64,000 nucleotides of DNA from Marivivens sp. (GCA_024642115.1 JAHEBU010000003.1:330144-394143); one strand, 5' to 3'; positions 1 through 9,113 are shown, counted from the first letter of the stretch. The notes: generated by a model not told the origin, from the letters alone. Numbers and translations: made by a program.

Positions 1-2
1 CC

Positions 3-560
3 ACCACGATTACCCTGTTTTTCGAGGCGATCGGCAGCCGGTTGGGCGAATCCATCGACTTTCCCTATTCGCCGGTTCGACTGGTCGTGCTGATGATGCC
101 CGCCAAGGCCGATCCCGATCTTATCGCCTGCGTGCGGACCGCCGCAGGGCTCAGCTATCTGGTGTCCATCCTGTCGCTGGCCATCTTTGTGGTCGTGCTG
201 CGGCTGAAAGGATGGCCCAATCGGCGGACGGGCTTTAACGTCTGGACGAACCTGCCCACCTTTGACCCCACCGCCGGGGGCGACGTCGTGGACCGGCTGA
301 ACCGGGACGGCCAGATTAACCTTATCTTAGGGTTTCTGCTGCCATTCATCATTCCGGCCTTTGTCAAACTGGCCTCGGACATGTTCGACCCCATCTCGCT
401 GGCCAACCCCCACACCCTGACCTGGACGATGACGGCATGGGCCTTTCTTCCTTCATCTTTGTTAATGCGCGGTATCGCGATGGGGCGGGTGGCGCAGATG
501 ATCGACGATCAACGCAAACGGTCGACGGCCCTGTCGGACGGATCGTTGCAGCCAGCCTGA
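3..560 (+). CDS. Partial membrane protein of unknown function (5' end outside the window)
   Basis: The frame is open to the left edge, so only the C-terminal 185 residues or so are visible. At least two hydrophobic segments are clear, around TAAGLSYLVSILSLAIFVVV and INLILGFLLPFIIPAFV, with a third near HTLTWTMTAWAFLPSSLLM. They are joined by a polar loop containing a PTFDP stretch, and the C-terminus is basic and polar. I do not recognise a family. The following phosphatase-fold gene overlaps or abuts it on the same strand, so the two are probably cotranscribed. A TTG at 42 could be read as a start, but codons upstream of it continue a plausible protein. I therefore treat the gene as truncated by the window. 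Confidence 0.7.
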   Translation, partial: TTITLFFEAIGSRLGESIDFPYSPVRLVVLMMPAKADPDLIACVRTAAGLSYLVSILSLAIFVVVLRLKGWPNRRTGFNVWTNLPTFDPTAGGDVVDRLNRDGQINLILGFLLPFIIPAFVKLASDMFDPISLANPHTLTWTMTAWAFLPSSLLMRGIAMGRVAQMIDDQRKRSTALSDGSLQPA

Positions 561-1621
561 TCGCGCTGGCCTGCGGGCCACTGGCCGCCGAAACTTTGCG
601 CATCGCAACCTGGGCCGCACCGCTGAGCCGGGACGGGCCGGGGCTACTGCTTCGGGATATCCTGTCGGGCAAGGATGGACAGGTCATCGCTGTCCAACAG
701 GTGCTGCACCACGTCGCCCCCGATGTTCTGGTCCTGACGGAATTCGACTTTGATCTGACGGGGGTCGCCGCCGCGGCGCTGGCCACGATGCTGGCGGCAG
801 ACGGGCTGGACTACCCCTATCGGTTTGCCCTGCCCCCCAACAGCGGACAGCCCACCGGGCTGGACATGGACGGCAATGGCTATCTGGGCGAGGCGCGCGA
901 TGCCCAAGGCTATGGCAAGTTCAGTGGGTATGGCGGCCTGCTGATCCTGTCGCGCTATCCCATCCTTTCCGATCAGGTCGTCGATTTTTCCGGATTGCTG
1001 TGGCGCGACATTCCCGGTGCCCAGATGCCCCAGCGGGACGGACAGCCGTTTCCGTCGGACGCGGCACAAGCGATCCAGCGGCTGTCCACCACGGCCCATT
1101 GGGCGGTGCCGATCGACGCGCCGGGTGGGCCGCTCACCCTGTTGACCTTTGCCGCAACGCCGCCGGTATTCGACGGGCCCGAAGATGCCAATGGTCTGCG
1201 CAATGCCGACGAGGTGCGGTTCTGGCAGTTGTATCTGGACGGGGCCTTTGGCCCGCCGGGGCCAGCGGTGGTGATTGCCGGAAATGCCAATCTGGACCCG
1301 GTGGATGGCGACGGGATCAGGGGCGTGATGGCAACCCTGCTGGCCGATCCGCCATTGCAAGACCCGACCCCGCGCAGCGCGGGGGGCCGGGCAGCAGCAG
1401 ATCAGGGCCAGACAGGCGACCCCGCACTGGATACCGCCGACTGGCCCGACGGGGCGCCGGGAAACCTGCGGGTGTCATACGTTCTGCCTGCGGCCACATG
1501 GAACGTCACAGGAGCGGGTGTGTTCTGGCCCGCCCCGGACGATCCTGATGCCGCATTACTCGGCAGCGATGGCCTGCTGGCGGGGCCGCACCACTTGGTT
1601 TGGGTAGATGTCAGCCGGTAG
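437..1621 (+). CDS. Endonuclease/exonuclease/phosphatase-fold protein, probably exported
   Basis: The protein has the endonuclease/exonuclease/phosphatase (EEP) layout. An opening strand LRIATWAAPL is followed by PDVLVLTEFDFD carrying the metal-binding acid, then GGLLILSRYPI, and later VVIAGNANLDPVDGDG, the counterpart of the family's GDxN motif. The substrate is unknown. A hydrophobic stretch ending in LAAET looks like a signal peptide, so it probably acts outside the cytoplasm. The start is uncertain. The only in-frame ATG lies 124 bases inside the upstream gene, and the signal-like region begins about 30 codons later without a standard start codon. Its 3' end overlaps the convergent NAD(P)-binding gene by 66 bases. 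Confidence 0.75.
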   Translation: MGLSSFIFVNARYRDGAGGADDRRSTQTVDGPVGRIVAASLIALACGPLAAETLRIATWAAPLSRDGPGLLLRDILSGKDGQVIAVQQVLHHVAPDVLVLTEFDFDLTGVAAAALATMLAADGLDYPYRFALPPNSGQPTGLDMDGNGYLGEARDAQGYGKFSGYGGLLILSRYPILSDQVVDFSGLLWRDIPGAQMPQRDGQPFPSDAAQAIQRLSTTAHWAVPIDAPGGPLTLLTFAATPPVFDGPEDANGLRNADEVRFWQLYLDGAFGPPGPAVVIAGNANLDPVDGDGIRGVMATLLADPPLQDPTPRSAGGRAAADQGQTGDPALDTADWPDGAPGNLRVSYVLPAATWNVTGAGVFWPAPDDPDAALLGSDGLLAGPHHLVWVDVSR

Positions 1622-2464
1622 CCCGGCCAGCATCACGGTATTCAGGTCGGTCGGCACGAAAGCGGGCAGAAGCCGGGCAAACTTGGCCCCGCCCAGCGCG
1701 TGCGACGTTTCCCAAAGATAACGCATTTCCACCAGCTCCCGGGCAAGTTCCCAGACCGGCGATGCCAGCGTCATCATCCACCACGGGAACCGGGCAAAGG
1801 TCAGCGGGCGACCCAGCGCCTGCTCCAGAACCGGCTTGAATTCGGCCATCGAGAATGCGGGGCCGGGCATCGGCACATCCTCGAACTGCGCCAGATCGGC
1901 CCGCATTTCGGCCAGCATCACCGCCGCCCGTGCCCAGTCGGGCAGGTAGGTGAAGGCGTGGCGCGTGTCGGGTTGGTGGGCCAACGCGACCTTGCCCTTG
2001 CGAATCTCGCGCAGCAGAAAGGCATCCATCACGTCGCCATTGTGGTTGGGGTCGATGAAGCTGCCCGCGCGCAGGACGATGGTCTGGATGCCCGAGGCGG
2101 CATAGGCCTGTTCGGCGGCGACCCGGATGCGGCCCTTGCGGCTGGCGGGGACCTGGGGCGTGGTTTCATCCCAGGTGCCGGGAGTGGACCCGAAGTTATA
2201 AACGTTTCCCGGCAAGATCACGGTCGCCCCGTTGGCCTGTGCCGCCGCGATCACCTGTGCGGTGATGGCGGGGATCAACCTGTCCCAATCGTGATAATTG
2301 GGCGGGTTCAGCCCGTTGACGATCACGTCGACCCCTTGCGCGGCTTCGGTCATGTCGGTGCCGCGTTTGTAGGCACGGACGGTCCAGCCGGCGTTCCAGA
2401 ACGCTTCGGCCGCGTGGGTGCCGATCTTGCCCGAGGGGCCGAGGATAAGAACTGTCTTGGTCAT
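1556..2464 (-). CDS. NAD(P)-binding atypical SDR / epimerase-like protein
   Basis: This 302-residue protein opens with the Rossmann motif VLILGPSGKIG (GxxGxxG type), followed by an acidic turn, GVDVIVNGLNPP and an NGATVILPGNVYNFG segment typical of atypical short-chain dehydrogenases. The middle region has the TYLPDWARA element seen in NAD-dependent epimerase/dehydratase relatives. The substrate cannot be read from the sequence. I chose the ATG at 2464 because CAGGAG sits at Shine-Dalgarno distance in front of it; the frame runs a further 17 codons upstream without such a signal. It is divergently transcribed from a LysR regulator 91 bases away, the usual arrangement of a LysR gene and its target. 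Confidence 0.85.
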   Translation of the reverse strand: MTKTVLILGPSGKIGTHAAEAFWNAGWTVRAYKRGTDMTEAAQGVDVIVNGLNPPNYHDWDRLIPAITAQVIAAAQANGATVILPGNVYNFGSTPGTWDETTPQVPASRKGRIRVAAEQAYAASGIQTIVLRAGSFIDPNHNGDVMDAFLLREIRKGKVALAHQPDTRHAFTYLPDWARAAVMLAEMRADLAQFEDVPMPGPAFSMAEFKPVLEQALGRPLTFARFPWWMMTLASPVWELARELVEMRYLWETSHALGGAKFARLLPAFVPTDLNTVMLAGLPADIYPNQVVRPRQQAIAAE

Positions 2465-2543
2465 GGCGCATCTCCTGTCGCTGATGGGAGGAAGATGCGC
2501 TATGCACTCGCACATGAAAATTGCATGGAATCGCAGATCATGT

Positions 2544-2557
2544 ATTCATTTGTGAAT
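2544..2557. promoter_or_regulatory. Inverted repeat ATTCA-N4-TGAAT in the SDR/LysR divergent promoter
   Basis: ATTCA and TGAAT form a perfect 5-bp dyad around TTTG. The site ends on the LysR start codon and lies in the 91-base divergent spacer. A second, looser dyad (ATGCA at 2502-2506 with TGCAT at 2522-2526) lies nearer the SDR gene. LysR proteins usually bind such imperfect dyads to autoregulate and to control the divergent gene. That role is inferred here. Confidence 0.35.
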
Positions 2558-3452
2558 GGATAAACCGCTCTCCTCGCTTGACTGGTCGCTGGTGCAGGCC
2601 TTTCTGGCCGTGGCCGACACCGGCAGCCTGTCTGCCGCCGCCCGGTCCCTGAACGCCAGCCAGCCCACACTGGGCCGCCAGATCAGGACGATGGAGGAAC
2701 AGCTGGGTGCCGACCTGTTCCGCCGCCAGCCACGCGGGCTGGAACTGACCGAAACGGGGGCCGCCCTGATCGCCCCGGCGCGGGCGATGCAAGAGGCCGT
2801 TCGCCAGATCGAACTGACCGCGGCAGGCCAGCAGGCCAAGCTGGAAGGGACGGTGCGGATCACGGCCAGCGTCGCCACGTCGATCAACAGCCTGCCCCCG
2901 ATCATCGCGGCCATTCGTGCGGCCGAGCCGGACATCGCCATTGAACTTGTCCCCTCGGACGACACGCAGAACCTGCTGTGGCGCGAGGCGGATATCGCCG
3001 TGCGGATGTTCCGGCCGACCCAGTTGGACCTTGTCACCCAACATCTGGGGGATATCGAACTGGCGGTTTTTGCCGCGAAATCCTACATCGCCCGGCGCGG
3101 GACGCCGCGCACGGCGGACGAGGTGATGACCCATGATTTCGTGGGCTTTGACCGTAACGGCGGCATCGTCGAGGGGTTTCGCGCCGCAGGGTTTCCGGTG
3201 GACCGGGCATGGTTCAAGGTCCGCTGCGACGACAACCAGACCTATTGGCACCTGGTCCGCGCGGGCTGCGGCATCGGCTTTGCACAGGCGTCTCTGGGCC
3301 GGGCCGATCCGGACATGGTCGAGATCGATCTGGGCTTTCCCCTGCCCGTTCTGCCGGTCTGGCTGACCGCGCATCAGGCCATGCGCCACACCCCCCGGAT
3401 CAGGCGGGTCTGGGACATGCTGGCGACCGGGTTGCGCCCGTTGGTTTCTTGA
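2556..3452 (+). CDS. LysR-family transcriptional regulator
   Basis: The 298-residue protein has the N-terminal winged helix-turn-helix of the family. [21 protein letters not shown] is followed by the recognition helix in [21 protein letters not shown] and by [13 protein letters not shown]. The effector-binding domain starts near residue 90 and has the usual two-lobe pattern. The effector is unknown. It lies divergent to the NAD(P)-binding gene, which is its likeliest target. leuB follows 59 bases downstream on the same strand and has its own ribosome binding site. Length and architecture are standard. Confidence 0.9.
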   Translation: MDKPLSSLDWSLVQAFLAVADTGSLSAAARSLNASQPTLGRQIRTMEEQLGADLFRRQPRGLELTETGAALIAPARAMQEAVRQIELTAAGQQAKLEGTVRITASVATSINSLPPIIAAIRAAEPDIAIELVPSDDTQNLLWREADIAVRMFRPTQLDLVTQHLGDIELAVFAAKSYIARRGTPRTADEVMTHDFVGFDRNGGIVEGFRAAGFPVDRAWFKVRCDDNQTYWHLVRAGCGIGFAQASLGRADPDMVEIDLGFPLPVLPVWLTAHQAMRHTPRIRRVWDMLATGLRPLVS

Positions 3453-3511
3453 CCATTGCGGGCCAAACGGCTACCCCGCGTCAACCCAGCCAAATGCCAA
3501 GGAACAGTCCC

Positions 3512-4618
3512 ATGTCCAACCCCTCGCTCCTTATCCTCGCCGGTGACGGTATTGGCCCCGAAGTCATGGCCGAGGTCAAAAAGATCATCGGCTGGTACGG
3601 AGACAAGCGCGGCGTGCATTTCGACGTGTCCGAGGATCTGGTGGGCGGCTGTGCCTATGACGCGCACGGCACCCCTCTGACGGACGAGACGATGGCAAAG
3701 GCGCAGGCGGCGGACGCCGTGCTGCTGGGCGCTGTAGGCGGGCCGAAATACGACAAGCTCGATTTCAGCGTGAAACCCGAACGCGGTCTTCTGCGCCTGC
3801 GCAAGGAGATGGATCTGTTTTCCAACCTGCGCCCGGCACAATGTTTCGACGCGCTGGCCGATTTTTCGTCGCTCAAGCGCGATATCGTCGCCGGCCTCGA
3901 CATCATGATCGTCCGCGAACTGACCAGCGGCGTCTATTTCGGCGAACCGCGCGGCATCTTTGTCGAAGGCAATGAACGGGTGGGGATCAACACCCAGCGC
4001 TATACGGAATCCGAGATTGCCCGTGTGGCCCGGTCCGCCTTTGAGCTGGCCCGCAAGCGGTCCAACAAGGTCTGTTCGATGGAAAAGGCCAACGTCATGG
4101 AATCGGGCATCCTGTGGCGCGATGTCGTGCAGGAAATCCACGACAAGGAATACACGGATGTGGAGTTGAGCCACATGTACGCCGACGCCGGTGCCATGCA
4201 GCTGTGCCGCTGGCCCAAGCAGTTCGACGTGATCGTGACGGACAACCTGTTTGGTGATCTGCTGTCGGACATGGCCGCGATGCTGACCGGGTCTTTGGGC
4301 ATGTTGCCCTCGGCGTCCCTGGGTCTGCCGCAGGCCAATGGCCGTCCCAAGGCGCTGTATGAACCCGTGCACGGATCGGCCCCCGATATCGCGGGTCAGG
4401 GCAAGGCCAACCCGATCGCCTGTATCCTGTCCTTCGCGATGGCCCTGCGCTATTCCTTCGACATGGGGGCCGAGGCCGACCGGCTGGAGGGCGCTGTCAA
4501 CGATGTGCTGGCCAGCGGTGCCCGCACCGCCGACCTGATGGGCCCCGATGGTGGCACGCCGATCAGTACATCCCAGATGGGCGATGCGGTGATCGCGGCG
4601 CTGAACGCGACGCTTTGA
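3512..4618 (+). CDS. leuB: 3-isopropylmalate dehydrogenase
   Basis: LeuB oxidatively decarboxylates 3-isopropylmalate to 2-oxoisocaproate with NAD+ in leucine biosynthesis, in the cytoplasm. The 368-residue protein begins [13 protein letters not shown]. It carries the substrate loop [18 protein letters not shown], the conserved [15 protein letters not shown], the metal-binding [16 protein letters not shown], and [13 protein letters not shown] near the nucleotide site. The ATG at 3512 is preceded by AAGGAA at a good distance; the frame is open further upstream across the LysR gene, but those codons are not part of the family. leuCD are not in the window. The GFA-family gene starts four bases after its stop and is probably cotranscribed. 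Confidence 0.97.
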   Translation: MSNPSLLILAGDGIGPEVMAEVKKIIGWYGDKRGVHFDVSEDLVGGCAYDAHGTPLTDETMAKAQAADAVLLGAVGGPKYDKLDFSVKPERGLLRLRKEMDLFSNLRPAQCFDALADFSSLKRDIVAGLDIMIVRELTSGVYFGEPRGIFVEGNERVGINTQRYTESEIARVARSAFELARKRSNKVCSMEKANVMESGILWRDVVQEIHDKEYTDVELSHMYADAGAMQLCRWPKQFDVIVTDNLFGDLLSDMAAMLTGSLGMLPSASLGLPQANGRPKALYEPVHGSAPDIAGQGKANPIACILSFAMALRYSFDMGAEADRLEGAVNDVLASGARTADLMGPDGGTPISTSQMGDAVIAALNATL

Positions 4619-4622
4619 TCCC

Positions 4623-5027
4623 ATGACCCGGACGGCGACCTGTTCCTGCGGGCAGTTGTCGATCACCGTCGAAGGCGACCCACTGGGGCAAGGCATCTGT
4701 CATTGCCTTGCCTGTCAACGCCGGACGGGCAGCGTCTTTGCGACGCTTGCCGCCTTTGCGCCGCAGTATGTCGTGACCGGGGCGGCGACCGAATACGAGC
4801 GGGTCGGCGATCAGGGTGGGCGCTATACCTTCCGCTTTTGCCCTGTTTGCGGGACAAACCTGTTCCACACCGAATGGGGGTTCGAGGATCGCTATGTCAA
4901 TGTCGCAGTAGGCGGCTTTGCCGACCCCACGTTTCCGCCGCCGACCGATTCGATCTATGACTGCCGCCGTCACCCGTGGGTCATCCTGCCGCCCGCCATG
5001 GTGACACATGACGAGGACCCTGATTAG
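4623..5027 (+). CDS. GFA-family zinc protein (glutathione-dependent formaldehyde-activating enzyme-like)
   Basis: The 134-residue protein belongs to the GFA/CENP-V fold, which binds zinc through three cysteine pairs. The sequence shows C7-x-C9 (CSC), C26-x-C28-x2-C31 (CHCLAC) and C73-x2-C76 (CPVCG), the full ligand set. Some members were described as glutathione-dependent formaldehyde-activating enzymes; most, including short ones like this, have no proven reaction. It starts four bases after leuB. Its stop overlaps the stop of the convergent bciB-like gene by four bases. Confidence 0.88.
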   Translation: MTRTATCSCGQLSITVEGDPLGQGICHCLACQRRTGSVFATLAAFAPQYVVTGAATEYERVGDQGGRYTFRFCPVCGTNLFHTEWGFEDRYVNVAVGGFADPTFPPPTDSIYDCRRHPWVILPPAMVTHDEDPD

Positions 5028-6259
5028 CGGTCGACCGGCGCTTCGTCCTGCTCTGGCTTCAAACCGTAAGGGGCGACAAGCCGCCAGACATGCGCCGGGA
5101 CCATCGTCTTGATCCGGCGGGGCGCGGCGCGGCGCAGGTGGAGGATCGTCTCGATCGCCTTCATCTCCACCCGGGCCCGGCCAAATTCCAGCCCGCGCGG
5201 TCCGATCCGGGGCATCAGCCAGCCCACGATCCCGCGCATGAAGTTCGGCATCCGCCGCAGAGGCAACCCGCCCGCAGCGCGCGCCGTGTTTTCCATGAAC
5301 CCCTTGACCGCGTTCGTTCGGTTCCCCCGCGAGCCGACGGGGTCCAGCCGGACCCTGTCGCCGAGCAGCCCAAGCAGTTCCGCCCCCCGGTCGTTGCGTA
5401 CGATGATCCACTGATCCCCCTCGCCCGCCATGTAGCCTACGGTGATGTCGGACAGCGTGTTGGTGTAATCCACGCAGGTCCGGCAGGTCAGCGGAAAAAA
5501 GTCGTGGGGTAAGTCGGACAGGGGCAGTTTCAGGAACGGAATCGCCTGTTTGCGCCCATCGTCGAAGCGCAGTTCGACGTGATAGTCCGCCCGAAACTCA
5601 AGGTAGCTGATCGTGTCGGGCTGATCGGACAGGCGGGCCAGAAATTCGTGAAAGTTGCCGATGGTCGTGTTGTCGGAACAGGGGGTACCGATGACATAGA
5701 TGCGATCAAACCCCAGATCCGCCTCGATCTTGCGCAGGGCGTGGATCTGGCAGGGGATACCGATGACGGCGATGCGTTTGTGACCGGCAGCGGCGGCCGG
5801 TTCCAACAGGGCGAGGACGGGCGCAAACCCCATCCGCATCCCCCGTGCGTGTGCCATCCCGGCAGGGTCGGTCACGATGATTGGCTGGCCTTTCCATCGG
5901 TCGACGGGGTCGGGGCCGACAGTCAGGACCGCATCGACCAGCCCTTTTTCCAACAGCGCCGCGCCCAGCGATGTGGTGATCCCGGTCCATTGCGCGCCGG
6001 GCAGCGGGTCGCGCATCGCGGCCCGGTGCATCGCGGTGTAGCGGCCAAAGAACGCCTCCTCCCCCACGGCCGGATCACGCGCCCGTCCATGCAGACGCGA
6101 CTCTTGCGACGCGTAATCCGGTTGCAGGAACTGGCAGGCCGTTCCGCAGGATTTGGCGATGCCCATCCGGCTGAGCCCGCAATCGGTACACAGGTGGCGC
6201 GGTTCGGGATCTGTAAGGATTGGCACAACAAAGGAGGCGGGGCGGGCGGTATCTGGCAT
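5024..6259 (-). CDS. bciB: BciB-like ferredoxin-dependent divinyl (bacterio)chlorophyllide 8-vinyl reductase
   Basis: The 411-residue protein belongs to the FrhB/FdhB flavin and iron-sulfur family. It matches the BciB/plant 7-hydroxymethyl-chlorophyll reductase branch along its whole length. Recognisable segments are CTDCGLS followed by further cysteines near the N-terminus, GAQWTGITTSL, VIGIPCQIHALR, IYVIGTPCSDN, FFPLTCRTCVDYTNTLSDITVGYM and GPRGLEFGRARVEM. BciB reduces the C8 vinyl group of divinyl chlorophyllide using ferredoxin. A family member acting on another pigment or cofactor cannot be excluded. A TGTC-N10-GACA palindrome lies 25 bases upstream of the start, fitting photosynthesis-type control. 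No other bacteriochlorophyll gene is in the window. Confidence 0.75.
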   Translation of the reverse strand: MPDTARPASFVVPILTDPEPRHLCTDCGLSRMGIAKSCGTACQFLQPDYASQESRLHGRARDPAVGEEAFFGRYTAMHRAAMRDPLPGAQWTGITTSLGAALLEKGLVDAVLTVGPDPVDRWKGQPIIVTDPAGMAHARGMRMGFAPVLALLEPAAAAGHKRIAVIGIPCQIHALRKIEADLGFDRIYVIGTPCSDNTTIGNFHEFLARLSDQPDTISYLEFRADYHVELRFDDGRKQAIPFLKLPLSDLPHDFFPLTCRTCVDYTNTLSDITVGYMAGEGDQWIIVRNDRGAELLGLLGDRVRLDPVGSRGNRTNAVKGFMENTARAAGGLPLRRMPNFMRGIVGWLMPRIGPRGLEFGRARVEMKAIETILHLRRAAPRRIKTMVPAHVWRLVAPYGLKPEQDEAPVDR

Positions 6260-6283
6260 GGCAACCTGTCTGGGCAGTGTCGT

Positions 6284-6301
6284 TGTCAGGCTAACCTGAC
6301 A
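6284..6301. promoter_or_regulatory. Perfect palindrome TGTCAGG-N4-CCTGACA, PpsR/CrtJ-like
   Basis: A 7-bp perfect dyad fits the TGTC-N10-GACA consensus bound by PpsR/CrtJ, the aerobic repressor of photosynthesis genes. It lies between the bciB-like gene and the divergent DMT transporter, close to the former. PpsR sites usually come in pairs and only one is seen here. TetR or GntR proteins also use such dyads, so the assignment rests mainly on the neighbouring gene. Confidence 0.5.
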
Positions 6302-6419
6302 GCATATGAACCTAAAGCTGCTTTCGAAGGTTTCGCCATCATGCCAAATGCTGCAACTGCATTGACCCCGGGCCGCAACGGTCGCACAACCGGGTCAATC
6401 ACGACGGAAAGGCCACGGC

Positions 6420-7382
6420 ATGGGACCCAACGCAAAAGGCGCGCTGCTCGCCCTTCTGGCCTTTGCAGTCTATGCGACCAATGATGTGGTGGTAAAGTTT
6501 CTGGGCGGGATCTATTCGCCGGTCCAGACCATCTTTTTCTCGACCCTTCTGTCGTTTCCGGTGGCGATGTTGATGATCATGCGGGATTCGACGCCCGGCA
6601 CCCTGATCCCGGCGCATCCGTGGTGGATGGCAGCGCGGACGCTGGCGACGCTGATCACGGGCATCTCGGCGTTTTACGCCTTTGCGGTGCTGCCGCTGGC
6701 GCAGACCTATACAATCCTGTTTGCCTCGCCGTTACTGATCACCTTGCTGGCCATTCCGATTCTTGGCGAAAAGGTCCGTATCCGGCGGGGAATCGCGGTT
6801 CTGGTGGGTCTTGGCGGGGTTCTGGTCGTACTGCGACCCGGCCAGACCGCATTGAACCTTGGGCATCTGGCAGCGCTGGTCGCGGCCTTTGGAGGGTCGT
6901 TCGCGTCGGTCATCGTGCGCAAGATCGGGGCGGATGAGCGGCCTGTGGTTCTGCTGCTCTATCCGATGGTGGCGAACTTTGTCGTCATGGGGATCGCACT
7001 GGGCTTTGTCTACAAACCGATGCCAATCGAACATTTCGGCCTACTGGCCGTCATGGCCGTTCTGGGATCGCTGGGTGGGATCATCATCATTGCCGCCTAC
7101 AAATATGGCGTGGCGATCGTGGTAGCCCCGATGCAGTATTCCCAGATTCTGTGGGCCAGCCTCTATGGCTATCTGTTTTTCAGCGAAACGATCAGCCTTA
7201 ACACGGCGATCGGCGCAGGCATCATCATCGCAAGCGGCGTCTATATCGTCCTGCGTGAAGGGTCCAAGGGGGCCTCGGCCAACCAACCCGTGCTGCAAAC
7301 CCGCAGCCGGACCGAAACCGGGACCAGCCCGCGCATCAGCCCGTTCCTGCGCCTGCGCGAGATGGCCTTGCGGGCCAAATAA
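6420..7382 (+). CDS. EamA/DMT-superfamily transporter
   Basis: The 320-residue inner-membrane protein has the ten hydrophobic helices of two tandem EamA repeats. The first begins LLALLAFAVYATNDVVVKFL and the second begins LAALVAAFGGSFASVIVRKI after the PILGEKVRIRRGIAVLVGL loop. Members move small metabolites, amino acids or related compounds; the substrate here is unknown. The C-terminal 40 or so residues are polar and basic and probably cytoplasmic. It is divergent from the bciB-like gene and sits 44 bases before the tRNA-Pro gene. Confidence 0.88.
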   Translation: MGPNAKGALLALLAFAVYATNDVVVKFLGGIYSPVQTIFFSTLLSFPVAMLMIMRDSTPGTLIPAHPWWMAARTLATLITGISAFYAFAVLPLAQTYTILFASPLLITLLAIPILGEKVRIRRGIAVLVGLGGVLVVLRPGQTALNLGHLAALVAAFGGSFASVIVRKIGADERPVVLLLYPMVANFVVMGIALGFVYKPMPIEHFGLLAVMAVLGSLGGIIIIAAYKYGVAIVVAPMQYSQILWASLYGYLFFSETISLNTAIGAGIIIASGVYIVLREGSKGASANQPVLQTRSRTETGTSPRISPFLRLREMALRAK

Positions 7383-7426
7383 CGCTCTTGTCAAAGCGGC
7401 CCTGTCGTATTACCCCGCCCCCTAGT

Positions 7427-7503
7427 CGGAGTGTAGCGCAGCCTGGTAGCGCACCTGCTTCGGGAGCAGGGGGTCGGAGGTTCGAATCCTCTCACTCCGA
7501 CCA
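7427..7503 (+). tRNA. tRNA-Pro (anticodon CGG)
   Basis: The 77-base gene folds as a complete cloverleaf. The acceptor arm is CGGAGTG paired with CACTCCG. The anticodon stem is CCTGC/GCAGG with loop TTCGGGA, so the anticodon is CGG at 7461-7463. The T arm contains GGTTCGAATCC, and the terminal CCA is encoded. The last 17 bases are repeated at 24044-24060, which marks this gene as the integration site of the adjacent island. The tRNA itself is intact. Confidence 0.97.
7487..7503 (+). repeat. Left attachment repeat (attL) within the tRNA-Pro 3' end
   Basis: TCCTCTCACTCCGACCA is shared exactly with 24044-24060. Allowing three mismatches, the match extends to 25 bases by including the GGTTC of the T arm on both sides. 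Tyrosine integrases commonly use tRNA 3' ends as attB and rebuild the tRNA on integration. Confidence 0.85.
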
Positions 7504-7807
7504 ACCATTAAAATCCCGAAAAATCAAAGCGTTAAACTAGAAGACTCATCTCGTCCCGAACAGTATTTCTGACCACAGGATCGGCTCACCCCACGACTTT
7601 CGAATCCCAGAGGTCAGGAACGTGCTCGAGACCTTTTCCTTTTGTGAGTCGCCCGGCCAAGCGCCCACTGGACGACATGCATCAGCAAGGCCGGCGTCGA
7701 TGTCGCACCCCTTGCGCTTGGTTTACTGGATCGACGTGATTGGCGGCCCCAACACTCTCCCAAAAGCTGCGTCGCTATAACTCAAGCACACAATCAATCG
7801 CGACTGT

Positions 7808-8056
7808 GTGTCCAGGAAAGCGACACAGATGACTCCCAAACGCCCTCACGACGAAACTGAACTGCCCAAGTTTCTTGATCGACGGCTCCTTCAACTCAAA
7901 CCCGTCAAGAGCCAGATAGAAATCTCGAACGAAGCTAGGTTCAACAAACTCTTGCAGCGGCTAACATTCAGCACCGCAGTCGTGCAATTCGAGACGTTCC
8001 CCATCTTTGTGCAAAAAGTTGACAAGTTGGGCGTCGGAAGAAATTTGCAGGGCTGA
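7808..8056 (+). other. Island left end: possible small ORF of 82 codons, otherwise no recognisable gene
   Basis: The 600-base stretch between the tRNA and the ABC transporter holds one plausible small frame starting with ATG (MSRKATQMTPKRPHD...). It is basic and has no family I recognise. Base composition is lower in GC than the neighbouring genes and no ribosome binding site is convincing. It may be debris from former island genes. Nothing else was found in 7504-8068. Confidence 0.25.
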
Positions 8057-8068
8057 GCGGAAATCAGG

Positions 8069-8099
8069 GCATGCCCCGGCTGACTTGGCCGGGGCATGC
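8069..8099 (-). terminator. Hairpin terminator after the sugar ABC transporter operon
   Basis: Twelve perfect base pairs (GCATGCCCCGGC with its complement) enclose a seven-base loop just past the stop of the substrate-binding protein gene. No strong T-run follows on the minus strand, so it may act as a weak terminator or as an mRNA 3' stabiliser. Confidence 0.65.
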
Positions 8100-8111
8100 A
8101 GTATGTTTGTA

Positions 8112-9113
8112 TCAGAACTTGAACTCGTCCAGGTTCGCCGGCGTCACGATCTTTGCCGGCCCGAGCACCACCTCGCCGTTCTCGCCGATGGTATAAGTGC
8201 CCAACCGACCTGCGTCGAAGGTCTCTCCTGCCGCGCCGGTGATCTTGCACTGTGCCAGTGCCTGGGCGGCGTAGTAGGTGAGATAACCCAGGTCCGAGAC
8301 GTTCCACCAGATGTCCTGGGCCGAACCGTCGGCGATGTATTTGCGGATCAGAGTAGCGGGGGCGAGACCGGTCAGTTTGATCTGGCCGGTCAGGCCGGCT
8401 TCTTCCAGAGCGCGTGCAGCAGCGGGAAGACCGATACCAGCTGGCACGATGATGCCCTTGAGATCAGGATAAGCCTGCGCCAGCGCAATGGTCTGCTGCT
8501 GATTGATCTGCTCGCTCTCTTCGCCATAGGCGACCTGCACGAGTTCCAGCCCCTTGTAGTCTGGGTTAGAAGCCATCTCTTGCTTCATCTGGTCGATCCA
8601 GGCGTTCTGGTTGGTTGCCGTTGGTGTCGATGACAGAATGGCGAACTTGCCTTCGCCGCCAATCATCTCGGACATTGACTGAAGCATCATCGAGGCGAGG
8701 CTGGAGCCAAGGGCTTGATTGATGAAAAGCGAACGAGCATCCGGGGCCACGTCAGAGTCATACGAGATCACCATGACGCCATTCGCAGCAGCACGCTTGA
8801 GCGCCGGTGCAACCGCGTTTGCATCGTTGCCAGAGATCGCGATCACATCGACCTGCTGGGCCACGAGATTGTTGATGAACTCGATCTGAGCTTCGGCCGT
8901 GGCCTGGCTTGGTGCCGACTGGATGACATTGCCACCGATCTCGGCCATCGCCTCCTCGGCGCCTTTGCCCGCGACTTGGAAGTAGGGGTCGGTGTCGAGC
9001 TTGGGCAGGAAGCCGACTGTGACGGGTTCAGTGGCGCAATCTTGCGCTTGCAGACCGCTGGCCGAAATCACAGCCAAACCGCAGACTGATGCGAGTAGGG
9101 TTCTTCTAAGCAT
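8112..9113 (-). CDS. RhaS-like periplasmic sugar-binding protein of an ABC transporter
   Basis: The 333-residue protein is the periplasmic receptor of the transporter encoded just upstream in the same operon. It has a Sec signal peptide (MLRRTLLASVCGLAVISASG, cleaved after LQAQ) and the type-I periplasmic binding fold. GFLPKLDTDPYFQVAGKGAEEA, VDVIAISGNDANAVAPAL and ISYDSDVAPDARSLFINQ closely follow the RhaS/LsrB group, which binds rhamnose or AI-2-like sugars. The real ligand cannot be read, and no rhamnose catabolic genes are present. The start is set by a GGAGGA eight bases upstream. It is the last gene of the operon and a hairpin follows its stop. Confidence 0.85.
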   Translation of the reverse strand: MLRRTLLASVCGLAVISASGLQAQDCATEPVTVGFLPKLDTDPYFQVAGKGAEEAMAEIGGNVIQSAPSQATAEAQIEFINNLVAQQVDVIAISGNDANAVAPALKRAAANGVMVISYDSDVAPDARSLFINQALGSSLASMMLQSMSEMIGGEGKFAILSSTPTATNQNAWIDQMKQEMASNPDYKGLELVQVAYGEESEQINQQQTIALAQAYPDLKGIIVPAGIGLPAAARALEEAGLTGQIKLTGLAPATLIRKYIADGSAQDIWWNVSDLGYLTYYAAQALAQCKITGAAGETFDAGRLGTYTIGENGEVVLGPAKIVTPANLDEFKF

